Shown: piece by piece, positions 25,382 through 34,642 of the stretch
How the letters are laid out: each line of letters begins with the position of its first letter
Numbering within the stretch: the first letter of the stretch is position 1
NCBI GenBank assembly: GCA_963751165.1
Contig: CAVVTP010000001.1
Span: forward strand, 372,001-436,000
Source of the DNA: Roseiarcus sp963751165
GTDB taxonomy: Bacteria > Pseudomonadota > Alphaproteobacteria > Rhizobiales > Beijerinckiaceae
Length of the DNA stretch: 64,000 nt
Direction: 5' to 3'
Position numbers and translations under genes: made by a program
The notes under the pieces: generated by a model
Database searches by the model: none
Seen by the model: the letters and a program-made list of their open reading frames with translations, nothing else
What the model was told of the DNA's origin: nothing

Positions 25382-26840
25382 GTGGTCCCACATCGGTCTG
25401 AACCCGGACAGTCCTGCGCCGCCGTTGCCGCAAGCTTCGTTTACCTCTCCTTGAGGAACATTGACGCAAGGTTACTCGAGCTGGCCGCGCCGGATGCCGG
25501 CTCGTGGTTCGCGTTCAATGAGGATCAAATGGGTGTTTCCGGGTTCGGACCCGCCCCACACGCCAATCCGGACGAATACGAGCGCCGCCTGCGGAAGGGC
25601 ATGATGATGAGATGCCCGGATGGCGCCCCATCCAACGCACCGTGCAGAACCGGATCATCGAACCGGCCTCCGCATCCGGTTCCGTCGCTTCCATCGCCCG
25701 CGGGCACAGGCGCGGAATCAACCGATGTCAGTCTGTCGCTGCAAATTGCCGACGAGACCTCGATCGTCGATGCCGAGGACCAGCATGCCCTTGATGTCGA
25801 GGACTTCCGGAGATGGTGGCGGCAGAGGTTGGCCCAAGAGTCGACGCGAGACCGTCTTGGTGGGCGGAAACTGACGCGTATGGCGATCGCATTCGCCGGG
25901 ATCGCCCTGATCGGTTCCATTCCCGCGTTTGAGGGAGGCGCGCCCGCACCGCAGAAAACGCCTCCCCTCAACGATATCGCCAGCGTCCAGAATCCGGGCG
26001 GCGAGATCGCCGGCGCGCCGGCAGACCTCAGTGCAAGGCCGTTGGCTGGACTCTCGGACGCGACACCGGTTGCGCCTGCAGTCGACGCTCAGCCCACACA
26101 TAGACTTCGACTCCAAGGCGCCGCAAACGACCGATCCTGAGCCTGATCGGAGGGTGTCCGCGCGGCCCGATGGGACGCCGCTCGCTCCATTAGTCCCTTC
26201 CGCTGCTGATCGCCGGTCTCCGGCCGGCGCACCGGAACCCCCAACAAAACCAGCGCCCGAGCGCTGGAATGGCGCGGCCGGGGCAAAGCCGCCTCCGCTC
26301 GATTTGCCGGTGCGGCGGCTTGGCAAATTGACCGCCCGGGTCGTCGTCGCCAGGACGGAGGCAGCCATCCCAAGTGCGGCGGCGGACGCGCCGACCCCTC
26401 CGCTTCCGATTGGGACCCCGGCAAAACTCGAGAGAGCGGCGGGGGGAGGCTTCCAACCCCCGGCCGAGTCCGGCGCCGCTCCTGCGGCGCCCGCCGAGGC
26501 CGCCCAGCCGTCGCCTAATCCCTTATTGCGCGCCCTGGGCAATCTGTTTGGCGCGCGCGCCTTGCCCGCCCGGCAGTCCATTGATCCCGCCGCCATAGGC
26601 TCGACGGGCTGGGCCATTCAACTGGGATCCCCGAGATCGGAAAGCGAAGCGAAGAGGGATCTCAAGCGGCTCAACGCCAGATATGGATCTACGCTCAAGG
26701 GTTCGACGGTTGGAATTCGCAAGGTCCTTGTCAATGGCGAGACCGTCTACCGGTTGCACGTCGGGCTCTCGAAAGATGAAGCAGCAGCGCTCTGCTCCCG
26801 GGTGAAGCGCGACGGCGGCAGCTGCTCCCTCGTCAGGTGA
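25382..26840 (+). pseudogene. SPOR domain protein, frameshifted
   Basis: Probable inner-membrane protein with a periplasmic peptidoglycan-binding SPOR domain. The upstream frame gives a cytoplasmic N-terminus (EYERRLRKGMMM..., DFRRWWRQRL), one membrane helix MAIAFAGIALIGSIPAF and a Pro/Ala-rich periplasmic linker to about 26098, where one indel shifts the frame; the linker continues as HIDFDSKAPQTT in the other frame and ends in the SPOR fold (WAIQLGSPRSESEAKRDL, YRLHVGLSKDEAAALC, stop 26838-26840). The true start is unclear: ATGs at 25529 or the 25382 GTG are possible. SPOR proteins normally bind denuded glycan at the division site. Confidence 0.7.
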
Positions 26841-27065
26841 ATGAGGGGCGCGCCTTCGAGCGCGTCTGCCTCGAAACATTTCGTCGAACCGTTGGAAACG
26901 GAATTCCAGCATCCGAGGGAGGAGGAAACGCGGCCCCGTGAGAGCGCGACCGCCTACCGGCCACGCGTCCTCGCCGTCTTGAGGGACGACAGATTGGCAA
27001 CGGAAATCAAAGCCGCGCGTTAGGGGGCCACGGCTCGGAATTCCTAAGCGCCAGGCGCATTCGTT

Positions 27066-27203
27066 ATGACGAGGCAGCAAACAGCTTCCGCGCCGACTTC
27101 AAAGGCCATCTGGCCGCTGGAGCCCCTGAACTTCTTCACGGCCGATATGCAGGCCAGCATCAGTCACTTTCTCGGCGTTTTTCTGCTTGCGCACGGCCGG
27201 GAG
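27066..27203 (+). pseudogene. MFS transporter N-terminal fragment
   Basis: The first ~45 residues from the ATG at 27066 contain LEPLNFFTADMQASISHFLG, like the start of MFS transporters (ALNFFLADV-GLGPYLGVFLL type), followed by VFLLAHGRESGLIG. After about 27203 the frame continues with unlike, Arg-rich sequence instead of the next helix, so only the 5' part survives. A decayed gene remnant in the accessory zone. Confidence 0.5.
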
Positions 27204-27686
27204 AGCGGGTTGATCGGCTTCGAAGGCGGCCGAAACGCTCGCCAATTGCCGAAGCAGAGACATGAGCCAAGGGCCCGACGGCCCGACGGCGCGACGGCCC
27301 TTGCGCATATTGGCGGCTTTCATCTCACGGTCGGAAATGGCAGCCGGTCGGAGGGAACGCTCCTGTTGTCGCTTCCGCGGGGGCGACACGGTGAGACCCA
27401 GATTGGCTGCCTTGACCGTCGCCGGCGCCAGCTTGGGAGCCGCACCAGCGATATTCGTCGAGCATCAAACGCCAGGGTGTTCGCGCCCCGGCCATCTGTT
27501 CCAGGCGCGGTTTAGCTCTGTCGTGATTGAGACGAGCGACGCTTGACGGCGGCGCCCGGTCCGGTGCGGCGGCCCGCATCCGCGAAGCGAATTCGGGGGA
27601 TGCGCATGCGGGACAATCCGTTCTCCGATGCTTTGCCGTCCAGCTTCATTTATGATTCATTATGGCTCCACTATGGAGGAGAGCCC
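27204..27686. other. no intact gene recognised
   Basis: About 480 bases between the transporter scrap and the antitoxin remnant. Open frames on both strands are Arg-rich and look like overlaps of degraded sequence. Minus-strand frames around 27325-27580 may derive from another lost gene, but I cannot name it. Confidence 0.4.
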
Positions 27687-27913
27687 GTGGACCTTTCCAT
27701 CAAAGGAGTGCCGGAAGAGCAGGTGAAGCGGCTTCGCGAGCGCGCCAAGGCCAATCATCGCTCGCTGCAGGGCGAACTGTGGGCGTTGGTCGCGGCGACG
27801 CCTTCGCGCCGCGCAAATTGTCGGTCGACGAGGTCGCCGCTAAGGTCAGCAAGCTCAGCCTTTCACGCTGTGACGAAGCAGCGCGCCTAATCCGCGAAGA
27901 CCTTGACCGATAA
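27687..27913 (+). pseudogene. FitA/VapB-type antitoxin, frameshifted
   Basis: Ribbon-helix-helix antitoxin remnant. GTG at 27687 follows GGAGG. The first part reads VDLSIKGVPEEQVKRLRERA...NHRSLQGELWALV, the usual FitA/VapB N-terminus; near 27795 the frame changes and the tail continues as DAFAPRKLSVDEVAAKVSKL...AARLIREDLDR to the stop at 27911-27913. About 75 residues in all, the family length. The indel may be a read error, but the partner toxin is also truncated, which supports real decay. Confidence 0.7.
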
Positions 27914-28037
27914 GGTCGTCGACGCGTCCGCCGTCGCCACGCTTCTCTTCAAGGAGCTGACGCGCGAGGAGGTGGTGCGCCGTCTGCGTGGCTCGTCGCT
28001 TCACGCGCCATCTCTTCTAGAAAGCGAGGTGGCGACA
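27903..28037 (+). pseudogene. VapC/FitB PIN-domain toxin, truncated
   Basis: Overlaps the antitoxin end (TTG at 27903 in the GACCTTGACCGATAA context). The frame shows the PIN start KVVDASAVATLLFKE with the first acidic metal ligand Asp, and SLLESEVA with the next conserved Glu, then changes to unrelated Arg-rich sequence at about 28037 instead of the remaining ~85 residues. The catalytic centre is incomplete, so no active RNase toxin is expected. The same frame runs by chance into the binding-protein gene downstream. Confidence 0.65.
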
Positions 28038-28133
28038 CGCCGGCGTCGCCTTGCAGGCGCGCGTATCTTTCACTATCCCCTCTGGTCACGGCGGCGCACT
28101 CGCCGCGCCAGAACCGACAATCGGGAGGAACGG

Positions 28134-29360
28134 ATGGAATTCACGACCGCGCCCAATCGCCGCCAAGTCCTCATCGGCGGGGCGGCGCTCGTGCTTGCCT
28201 CCCGCGCAAGCCGCGCCGACACGCCGCGCCCGCTCAAGATCGGAGTCATGAACGACATGTCGAGCGTCTATTCCGACTACCAGGGCATCGGCTCGGTGGT
28301 GGCGGCGCAGCTCGCAGTGGATGACTTCTCCGCCAAGCTCGGCGTGCCGGTCTTGATCATCTCCGCCGATCATCAGAACAAGCCCGACGTCGGGGCGGCG
28401 ATTGCGCGGCGATGGTTCGACACGGAAAACGTCGACGTGATCATGGACCTACCGAATTCCGCCGTCGCGCTGGCGGTGCTCGCGGTCGCAAACGAGAAGA
28501 ACAAGGCCGTCATCGGCTCGGGCGCCGGCTCCTCCGTGATGACCGGTCCGAAATGCTCCAGGAATTTCGTCCACTGGACCTACGACACCTACGCCTGGGG
28601 TCATGGGCTCGGGAAGGCGGTGACGGAGGCGGGCGGGAAGACATGGTTCTTCATCACCGCCGACTACGCCTTTGGCAAGGACATCGAAGCCAACTGCGCC
28701 GCCGCGATTCAGACCTCGGGCGGCTCCGTCGTCGGTTCGGTCCGCCATCCGCTCAACACCCCGGACTTTTCCTCCTTCCTGCTTCAGGCGCAAAACTCCG
28801 GCGCCGACGTGGTCGCCTTCGCCAACGCCGGAGGCGACACCAGCACTTGCTTCAAGCAGGCGCACGAATTCGGCCTCGGGGCGAAGCAGCGTCTCGCCGG
28901 CCTGACGCTCAACGTGACCAATATCCCCTCGCTCGGCCTCGACGTGGTCGACCGGGCAATGATCTGCACCGGCTTCTACTGGGACGAGAACGACGGAACC
29001 CGGGCGTTCGCCAAGAGATTCCAGGCGGCCGACCCGAAGAAGATGATGCCCAACGACATGCATGCCGGCATGTATGCGGCGACCGAACACCTCATGAAGG
29101 CGATGGCGGTGACGAAGAGCGCCGCGGACGGGATCAAGCTGGTCGACGCCATGAAGGCGATTCCGACCGACGATCCGCTGTTCGGCAAGGGCATCATCCG
29201 CATCGACGGGCGCAAGCTCCACCCGATGTATCTCTATCGGGCGAAGACCCCTGCCGAGTCGAAATATCCCTGGGACTATTTCGAGCGCGTGTCGACGATC
29301 AAGCCGGAGGATGCCTTTCGCCCCCTCGACAAGGGCGGCTGCCCGTTCGTCAAGGCCTGA
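28134..29360 (+). CDS. ABC transporter substrate-binding protein (branched-chain amino-acid type)
   Basis: Periplasmic binding protein of the LivK/peripla_BP_6 family, 408 residues. I start at ATG 28134, with GGGAGGAACGG upstream; the open frame extends further back only through the truncated toxin. The signal has a twin-arginine look (NRRQVLIGGAALVLAS). The binding fold begins LKIGVMNDMSSVYSDYQG and contains GPKCSRNFVHWTYDTYAWG. Ligands in this subgroup include short amides, urea and amino acids. There are no permease or ATPase genes beside it, so it is an orphan receptor that would have to use a transporter encoded elsewhere. Confidence 0.87.
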   Translation: MEFTTAPNRRQVLIGGAALVLASRASRADTPRPLKIGVMNDMSSVYSDYQGIGSVVAAQLAVDDFSAKLGVPVLIISADHQNKPDVGAAIARRWFDTENVDVIMDLPNSAVALAVLAVANEKNKAVIGSGAGSSVMTGPKCSRNFVHWTYDTYAWGHGLGKAVTEAGGKTWFFITADYAFGKDIEANCAAAIQTSGGSVVGSVRHPLNTPDFSSFLLQAQNSGADVVAFANAGGDTSTCFKQAHEFGLGAKQRLAGLTLNVTNIPSLGLDVVDRAMICTGFYWDENDGTRAFAKRFQAADPKKMMPNDMHAGMYAATEHLMKAMAVTKSAADGIKLVDAMKAIPTDDPLFGKGIIRIDGRKLHPMYLYRAKTPAESKYPWDYFERVSTIKPEDAFRPLDKGGCPFVKA

Positions 29361-29499
29361 TCTTTCCGCTCTTCCATTCACGGGGGAGGGCGCGGGGGTG
29401 AGGGCTCAGTGCGATCGGAATTTCGGCTTCTCCGAGAATCTTGTGATCCGCGCAATTAATTCCCTCTTCAGGCAAATAAAATTCAGTATTGTTGAAGGT

Positions 29500-30610
29500 T
29501 AAAATGAGGGGCGAAGACGGTCATGGCAAGCTGGTGATGTCCAATTCGAGGGGGAACCGCCGCCATGACCAAGACCGAAGCTAAGCCTATCGCCGCCGTC
29601 AACGAGCTTTTCCAGCCCGGATGGGCTGCGCGAGATCGTGCGCGCCGTGATGCAGGAGATGCTGGAAGCTGAGATGACGGACGCGGTCGGGGCCGAGAAG
29701 AGCGAGCGCACCGCAGCGCGCCTTGGCTACCGCTCCGGCTATACACCCTTGTCACCCGCGTCGGCAAGCTCGAGCTGCGCGTGCCGCAGGACCGCGAGGG
29801 GGTTCTCGACCGAACTCTTCGAACGCTATCAGCGCTCCGAGCAGGCGCTGGTGGCGACCCTGGCCGAGATGTACGTGCAGGGCGTCTCGACCCGCAAGGT
29901 CAAGGCGATCACTGAGGAACTCTGCGGCCACGCCTTCTCGGCCAGCGCCATTTCCGCCATCAACAAGCGCCTGGACGAAACCCTCCTTTGAGGCCCGCCT
30001 TGCCGAGCCTTTCCTCCGGGAAGCCGCTCCTCCTGGAAAGACTTTTCGCCTGCGCCGGCGCGGCCTTGCCGGCGTCGAATTCGTCGTCGCCGACGATCAT
30101 GCTGGGCTCCGCTCGGCCGTCCGCGAAGTCCTTCCGAACCGCCTTTACGGTGCTACTCCATTCTCCCAACGACATCTGCCGCGCAAGGCCGACGACGACT
30201 GCCTGCGGAATTGCGCTGGCTTTACGACCGCCGCTCGATCGAGGAGGCCCCCAGCCTCCCTGTCCCAATGGCCCCCGCTACCCCAAGCTCGTCGCATGGG
30301 TCGAGGAAACCATCGAAGAAACCCTCACCTTCTACAGGCTCCCTCGCCAGCATCATAAGCATCTCAAGAGCACCAACATGCTCGAACGCCTCAACGAGGA
30401 AATCAAACGCAGGACCCGCGTCGTGCGCATCTTTCCCAATGCCCAGGCCTGCCTGCGACTTGTCAGGGCCTTGGCCGTCGAGACCCACGAGAACTGGCTC
30501 GAGGCCCACCGCTACCTCAACATGAACGACCTCAGGGAGCTCAAGAAAATCCACCTCCGCCAAGCCGCCTAACCCGGCCCATCCATGACCGTCTTTGCAG
30601 AACTTGACGC
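29500..30610 (+). mobile_element. degraded IS256-family insertion sequence
   Basis: Span of a decayed IS256-type element. AAGACGGTCATGG at 29514-29526 is matched, inverted, by CCATGACCGTCTTT at 30583-30596, most likely the inner part of the terminal inverted repeats; outer ends could not be matched. The transposase inside is broken. Followed within 40 bp by the AATTCCCTG repeats. Confidence 0.75.
29565..30572 (+). pseudogene. IS256 family transposase, multiply frameshifted with internal deletion
   Basis: Mutator/IS256-type DDE transposase remnant. Pieces in changing frames: MTKTEAKPIAAVNELFQP from 29565, then VMQEMLEAEMTDAVGAEKSE, TLVTRVGKLELRVPQDREG, FSTELFERYQRSEQALVATL with MYVQGVSTRKVKAITEELCG, FEARLAEPF, GVEFVVADDHAGLRSAVREV, and the C-terminal VEETIEETLTFYRLPRQHHK...LKSTNMLERLNEEIKRRTRV. 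About 336 codons remain instead of roughly 400; part of the core including the first catalytic Asp region (between residues ~125 and 190 of an intact protein) is deleted. It cannot be active. Confidence 0.85.
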
Positions 30611-30639
30611 ACAGAACCAAATTCACTGCTCGGTGAGAA

Positions 30640-30775
30640 AGATTCCCTGTTCCTCCGCTTAGGGAATTTTGCCGTAAGAATATGAAACTAAATGAGTTTT
30701 CGGCTCGAATTCTGCCGCAAAAAGGCCAAATCCGGCGCGAATTCCCTGCGATAGAGCAGGGAATTTTTCCGCGTC
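30640..30775. repeat. AATTCCCTG-type palindromic repeats
   Basis: CCCTGTTCCTCCGCTTAGGG at about 30645 nearly repeats 15094-15113. A perfect hairpin follows: AATTCCCTG at 30740-30748, loop of 8, CAGGGAATT at 30757-30765, then TTT. It lies between the IS remnant and pgl. On the plus strand it resembles a terminator, but the same motif occurs far from gene ends elsewhere, so a dispersed repeat is the better reading. Confidence 0.6.
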
Positions 30776-30821
30776 AACAAACCGCGCCGCCGCGACGAAC
30801 TCGGCCGGTTCGGCGGCCTGA

Positions 30822-31532
30822 TCACGCCCGCGCCGCGCTGAACACCGTTAGCCGGTCGTCGGCTCGACGCAGCACGGCGCGGATCGGCATCTCTTCGTCC
30901 GGTCCGCCCTCAAGCGCCGCGGCGAGCGCACGAAGCTTGGCTTCGCCCTCGATGAGCAGCGCGATCGCCTTGGCGCGGAGAATGACCCTGCCGGTCAGGG
31001 TCAGCCGCGGCTCGTAGGGGCCAACCGCCTCGACCGGGGCGACGAGCTGTCGCGCGCCCGGATCCATTACCTCGGCGAGCCCTTCGGCGCCCGGCAACCA
31101 TGACGCGGTGTGGCCGTCATCGCCCATGCCGAGCACGACGACGTCGGCAGGAAGCGGAAGGCAGGCGATGCGCGCGCCTGCGGCGACAAGCTCCTGGCTC
31201 TCGGTGAGCCGGGCGTCGGCGAGCGGTGTGAAGCGCGCGACCGTCGCATGATTGCGCAAGAGGTCGTCCCGGACGAGGCGGGCGTTCAGTCGCGGGCTGT
31301 CCTCGCCGACCCGCCGTTCGTCCGCCAGCGTGACCTCGACCCGCGTCCAGTCGAGGGGCATGCTCGAGAGCGCCTCGAAGAAGCGCGCCGGCGACTTGCC
31401 GCCCGAGACGACGAGCAGCGCCGCGCCTCGTTCCGCGATAGCGGCGCGCAGCCGTTCGGCCGTCCAGTCGGCCAGTTCGAGCGCGAGGTCCTCGCCGTCT
31501 GCGAAATCGCGCCGCTGCAGCTCACTCTGCAT
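30822..31532 (-). CDS. pgl: 6-phosphogluconolactonase (DevB/SOL type)
   Basis: Hydrolyses 6-phosphogluconolactone to 6-phosphogluconate, second step of the oxidative pentose-phosphate and Entner-Doudoroff routes, in the cytoplasm. About 236 residues from the ATG at 31532 (MQSELQRRDF). Motifs: LLVVSGGKSPARFF, the DERRVGEDSPRLNARLVR segment, and VVLGMGDDGHTASWLPG with catalytic-site His. Its start overlaps the zwf stop by 11 bases, so zwf and pgl are co-translated. A gene for the next enzyme (edd or gnd) is not in the window. Confidence 0.93.
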   Translation of the reverse strand: MQSELQRRDFADGEDLALELADWTAERLRAAIAERGAALLVVSGGKSPARFFEALSSMPLDWTRVEVTLADERRVGEDSPRLNARLVRDDLLRNHATVARFTPLADARLTESQELVAAGARIACLPLPADVVVLGMGDDGHTASWLPGAEGLAEVMDPGARQLVAPVEAVGPYEPRLTLTGRVILRAKAIALLIEGEAKLRALAAALEGGPDEEMPIRAVLRRADDRLTVFSAARA

Positions 31533-33006
31533 CCTCATATTCCTCATTCCAGGTCCGTCCGTCTCGCTCGATCAACGCGACCGACGCGTTGGGCCCCCAG
31601 GTGCCGGCGGCGTAAGGCCGCGGCGGCTCCTGTGCGTGGGTCCAGGCCTCCCGAATCGGATCGATGAAGTTCCACGCGGCCTCGACCTCGTCGCGCCGCA
31701 TGAAGAGGGCCGCATTGCCGCGGATTGCGTCCATAAGCAGACGCTCGTAGGCGTCCGCCGACGCCATACCGAAGGCCTTGATAAAACTCAAGTCGAGAGG
31801 CAGGTGCACCAGGCGCGTTCCGCCGGGGCCGGGCTCCTTGACCATGATCCAGAGCTTGATGCCCTCGTCCGGCTGCACCCGGATGACCAGGCGGTTCGCC
31901 GGAATGGCGTCCGAAGGCATGTCGAAGATGATGTGCGGTACGCGGCGGAATCCGACGACGATCTCGGAGAAGCGTTGCGGCAGCCGCTTGCCGGTCCGCA
32001 GGTAAAAGGGGACGCCGGCCCAGCGCCAGTTGGCGACGCCCATCTTGAGCGCCACGAAGGTTTCGGTGTCGCTGTTATGCTTGCCGATGTCGTGCAGGTA
32101 GCCTGGAACCGGGCCGCCGTCGGCGAAGCCCGCGCGGTACTGCCCGCGCACGGTGAGCGCCGCGGCGTTGGTCTCGTCGATCGGCTGGAGCGCCTTGAGC
32201 ACCTTCACCTTCTCGTCGCGCAGCGAATCCGCGTCGAGCGAATTCGGGGGCTCCATCGCGACGAGGCAGAGGAGCTGCATCATGTGATTCTGCACCATGT
32301 CGCAGATCGCTCCAGACTGGTCGTAATAGTCGCCGCGTCCTTCGACGCCGAGCGTCTCGGCCACCGTGATCTGCACATGGTCGATATGGGCACTGTTCCA
32401 CAGCGGCTCGAGCAGAATGTTGGCGAAGCGCAAGGCCATCAGGTTCTGCACCGACTCCTTGCCGAGGTAGTGGTCGATGCGAAAGATGCAGCCCTCGGGA
32501 AACACAGAGCCGATCTCGTCGTTGATCACTGCTGCGCTCGCGCCGTCGCGGCCGATCGGCTTTTCCACGATGATTTGGGAGCGGGCCGTCTTCAGGCCCT
32601 CCGCGCCGATGCGCTTGGCCAGCGGGCAGAACAGGTCCGGCGCCGTCGCCAGATAGAAGGCGCGGATGCGCTCGTCCGGACCGAGCAGGGAATTAAGATC
32701 GCTCCAGCCGGCCTCGCTCGTGGCGTCGGCGGAAACATAGTCGAGGCGAGAGAGAAAACGCTCCAATGTCGGTCCACCGTCGGCGTCGACGGCCTTAAAT
32801 TTCACCAAGGCGTCCTTGACCCTCGCGCGGAAGTCGCCGCGATCGAGATGGCGGCGCGATACTCCGATGATCCGGGTGGGTTCGGTGAACTGGTCGCTGT
32901 GCTCACGGTGGAACAGCGCGGGATACAGCTTGCGGAAGGCGAGATCGCCGGTGCCGCCGAAGACGACGAGATCGAACGGCTCAACCTTGACGTTGCGTGC
33001 AGCCAT
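31522..33006 (-). CDS. zwf: glucose-6-phosphate 1-dehydrogenase
   Basis: Oxidises glucose-6-phosphate to the lactone with reduction of NADP+/NAD+; 494 residues, the usual length. The N-terminal coenzyme motif is VVFGGTGDLAFRKLYPAL (residues 14-31) and the active-site signature RIDHYLGKE lies near residue 176, with the catalytic His in HMMQL-x downstream region replaced by the usual VQNHMMQL. ATG at 33006. Upstream 105 bases separate it from the ROK regulator, transcribed in the same direction, so regulator, zwf and pgl may share transcripts. Confidence 0.95.
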   Translation of the reverse strand: MAARNVKVEPFDLVVFGGTGDLAFRKLYPALFHREHSDQFTEPTRIIGVSRRHLDRGDFRARVKDALVKFKAVDADGGPTLERFLSRLDYVSADATSEAGWSDLNSLLGPDERIRAFYLATAPDLFCPLAKRIGAEGLKTARSQIIVEKPIGRDGASAAVINDEIGSVFPEGCIFRIDHYLGKESVQNLMALRFANILLEPLWNSAHIDHVQITVAETLGVEGRGDYYDQSGAICDMVQNHMMQLLCLVAMEPPNSLDADSLRDEKVKVLKALQPIDETNAAALTVRGQYRAGFADGGPVPGYLHDIGKHNSDTETFVALKMGVANWRWAGVPFYLRTGKRLPQRFSEIVVGFRRVPHIIFDMPSDAIPANRLVIRVQPDEGIKLWIMVKEPGPGGTRLVHLPLDLSFIKAFGMASADAYERLLMDAIRGNAALFMRRDEVEAAWNFIDPIREAWTHAQEPPRPYAAGTWGPNASVALIERDGRTWNEEYEDAE

Positions 33007-33111
33007 GACGCCTCTCAGTACGTTTGACCCATGGACGGTCGTCGCGGTGGCGCAGTTTCTATTGTACGACGTCCGGCGCGATCCGATCGGTAGACGTCGC
33101 CGCCCGCTTAT

Positions 33112-34407
33112 TCAACCCGCCTGGCTTACCGCGTCCTTGAAAAGAACCTCGCGGTCGCGAGCGAAATTCTTGATCAGCGGCAACGCGGCGCCCCCGACCG
33201 CGCGTGCGTCCGCTCCGATGGAGCCGGATACGATTTCAACCTCGCTCAGTCCGCGACGGTCGAGACCTCGGAAAATATTGGCGGTGAGGGCGGTCAGCCG
33301 GTCGCGCACGCTCGACGGCATCGCGCCGTCGATGACGATCGCCTCGAAGTCAATGACAGAGATTGCTGCGACCAACGCATAGGCCAGCGCCGAAGCCACT
33401 TCCTCGATCCAGGCGTCGAGATCGGACCCGAAGTCCGCCCATGCGTCCGGCGTCGCCCAGATCGACGAGGCGTCGATGCCTGCGCGTCCGAGCCGGCGTT
33501 CAAGCTGATAGATGGAGGCGCAGGCGATGAGTTGTTGCGGGAGTCCGCCTTCGCTCTTCGCCACCACCGGCATCGATCCGAGCGCGCCCGCGTTGCCAGT
33601 CCGCCCGAGCCGCAGCGCCCCATCCAGCACCAGGCCGCCACCTATGAAAGCGCCGACGAAGAAATACAGGAAGTCGCGGTATCGCCAGCCCCGTCCGAAG
33701 AAAAACTCGGCGGCGCAGGCGGCCGACGCGTCGTTGCAAAGCAAGACGGGGTAGGGACACGCCGTCGCGATTTCCCGTTCGACGTCGAAGTCGCGCCACG
33801 AGGCCATGGCGCCGGCGGGGGCGCCGATTTCCGCCTCCCAGGTCCACAGGTGAAAGGGCGCAGCGACGCCAAGCCCGGCGATCCGCCGCTTTTGCGCGTC
33901 GTTCAGCCCATCCACAAGCGGGGGCAGGGCGAAGCGGACAAAATCGAGGACCATCTCCGGGGTGGGATAGGCGAAGGTGCGGTGGCTGCGGCGTCGGACC
34001 GCGCCCCGAAAATCGATCAACACGAGGTCGCAACTGCGCCGGCCAATCTTGAGGCCGAACGAATAGGCGCCCTCGGGATCGAGCGACATTGGAACAGTCG
34101 GTTGTCCGACCCGTCCGCGCAACGGAGCCTCGCGCTTCAGGAGCCCGTCCGCCTGGAGCCGGTTCATGATCGCCGAGGTCGATTGCACCGATAATCCCGT
34201 CAGTCTCGCTACCTCGATTTTCGACAACGGCCCAAAGCGCCGCACCAGAGTCAGCAAAAGCCTTTCATTATAGACGCGCACGCCCGCCTGATCGGCGCCG
34301 CCCGCGATGGCGCCGAAGGATGCCGACGCGGGCGGGGACTGCGTCTCGCCGTGGGCTTCGACGGTGCGAGCCGAGTCCGCGCGCGAACCGTTCCGCGCCG
34401 CCTTCAT
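33112..34407 (-). CDS. ROK family transcriptional regulator
   Basis: Repressor of the NagC/Mlc/FrcR type, 431 residues. The ATG at 34407 has GGAGG directly upstream; the open frame continues far beyond but only as the complement of the binding-protein gene. Residues about 45-110 form a MarR-like winged helix (LLTLVRRFGPLSKIEVARLTGLS, IMNRLQADGLLKRE), and the rest is the ROK sugar-kinase fold (LCNDASAACAAEFFFGRG, GGGLVLDGALRLGRTGNAGALG). The zinc-binding Cys cluster of many ROK proteins is not evident. It is divergent from the frcB-like genes, with an inverted-repeat operator between them, so it likely controls fructose-type sugar uptake. Confidence 0.9.
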   Translation of the reverse strand: MKAARNGSRADSARTVEAHGETQSPPASASFGAIAGGADQAGVRVYNERLLLTLVRRFGPLSKIEVARLTGLSVQSTSAIMNRLQADGLLKREAPLRGRVGQPTVPMSLDPEGAYSFGLKIGRRSCDLVLIDFRGAVRRRSHRTFAYPTPEMVLDFVRFALPPLVDGLNDAQKRRIAGLGVAAPFHLWTWEAEIGAPAGAMASWRDFDVEREIATACPYPVLLCNDASAACAAEFFFGRGWRYRDFLYFFVGAFIGGGLVLDGALRLGRTGNAGALGSMPVVAKSEGGLPQQLIACASIYQLERRLGRAGIDASSIWATPDAWADFGSDLDAWIEEVASALAYALVAAISVIDFEAIVIDGAMPSSVRDRLTALTANIFRGLDRRGLSEVEIVSGSIGADARAVGGAALPLIKNFARDREVLFKDAVSQAG

Positions 34408-34474
34408 TCCTCCGCCTTTCGGTTGCCTTTTACTTTTGCCGGTCGTCTCAGCTTTACCGGAATGCGGTCGCCTG

Positions 34475-34509
34475 TCAAGAATAAATCCATCGGATATAAT
34501 TATTCTTGA
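34475..34509. promoter_or_regulatory. inverted-repeat operator and promoter for the frcB-like gene
   Basis: TCAAGAATAA at 34475-34484 and its exact complement TTATTCTTGA at 34500-34509 form a perfect 10-bp inverted repeat with a 15-base spacer. On the plus strand a perfect -10 hexamer TATAAT sits at 34495-34500, with CTGTCA 17 bases upstream (34472-34477) as a weak -35. On the minus strand TTGACA (34473-34478) could be the -35 for the regulator gene. A ROK repressor bound here would block both promoters. The repeat is observed; the binding protein is inferred. Confidence 0.65.
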
Positions 34510-34642
34510 CTCTTGCCGCAAACTCTGGCGCAATGCGAAGACGACGACGCGAGCCGGGTCGGAGAGCCCAATCGCATCGGGTCGTCTTGCGGGTGCGTCC
34601 GCAAACCGCCGCAGCTTAGACCTGCAATAGGGAGGAAGACTA

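Noticed and set aside
27903..28133. Toxin-receptor fusion protein read as one gene
   Set aside because: The open frame joins a truncated PIN domain and the receptor by chance; a ribosome-binding site and signal peptide mark the true receptor start at 28134.
30740..30765. Hairpin plus TTT read as the terminator of pgl
   Set aside because: The T-run is on the plus strand whereas pgl is on the minus strand, and the same motif lies in unrelated places; treated as a dispersed repeat.
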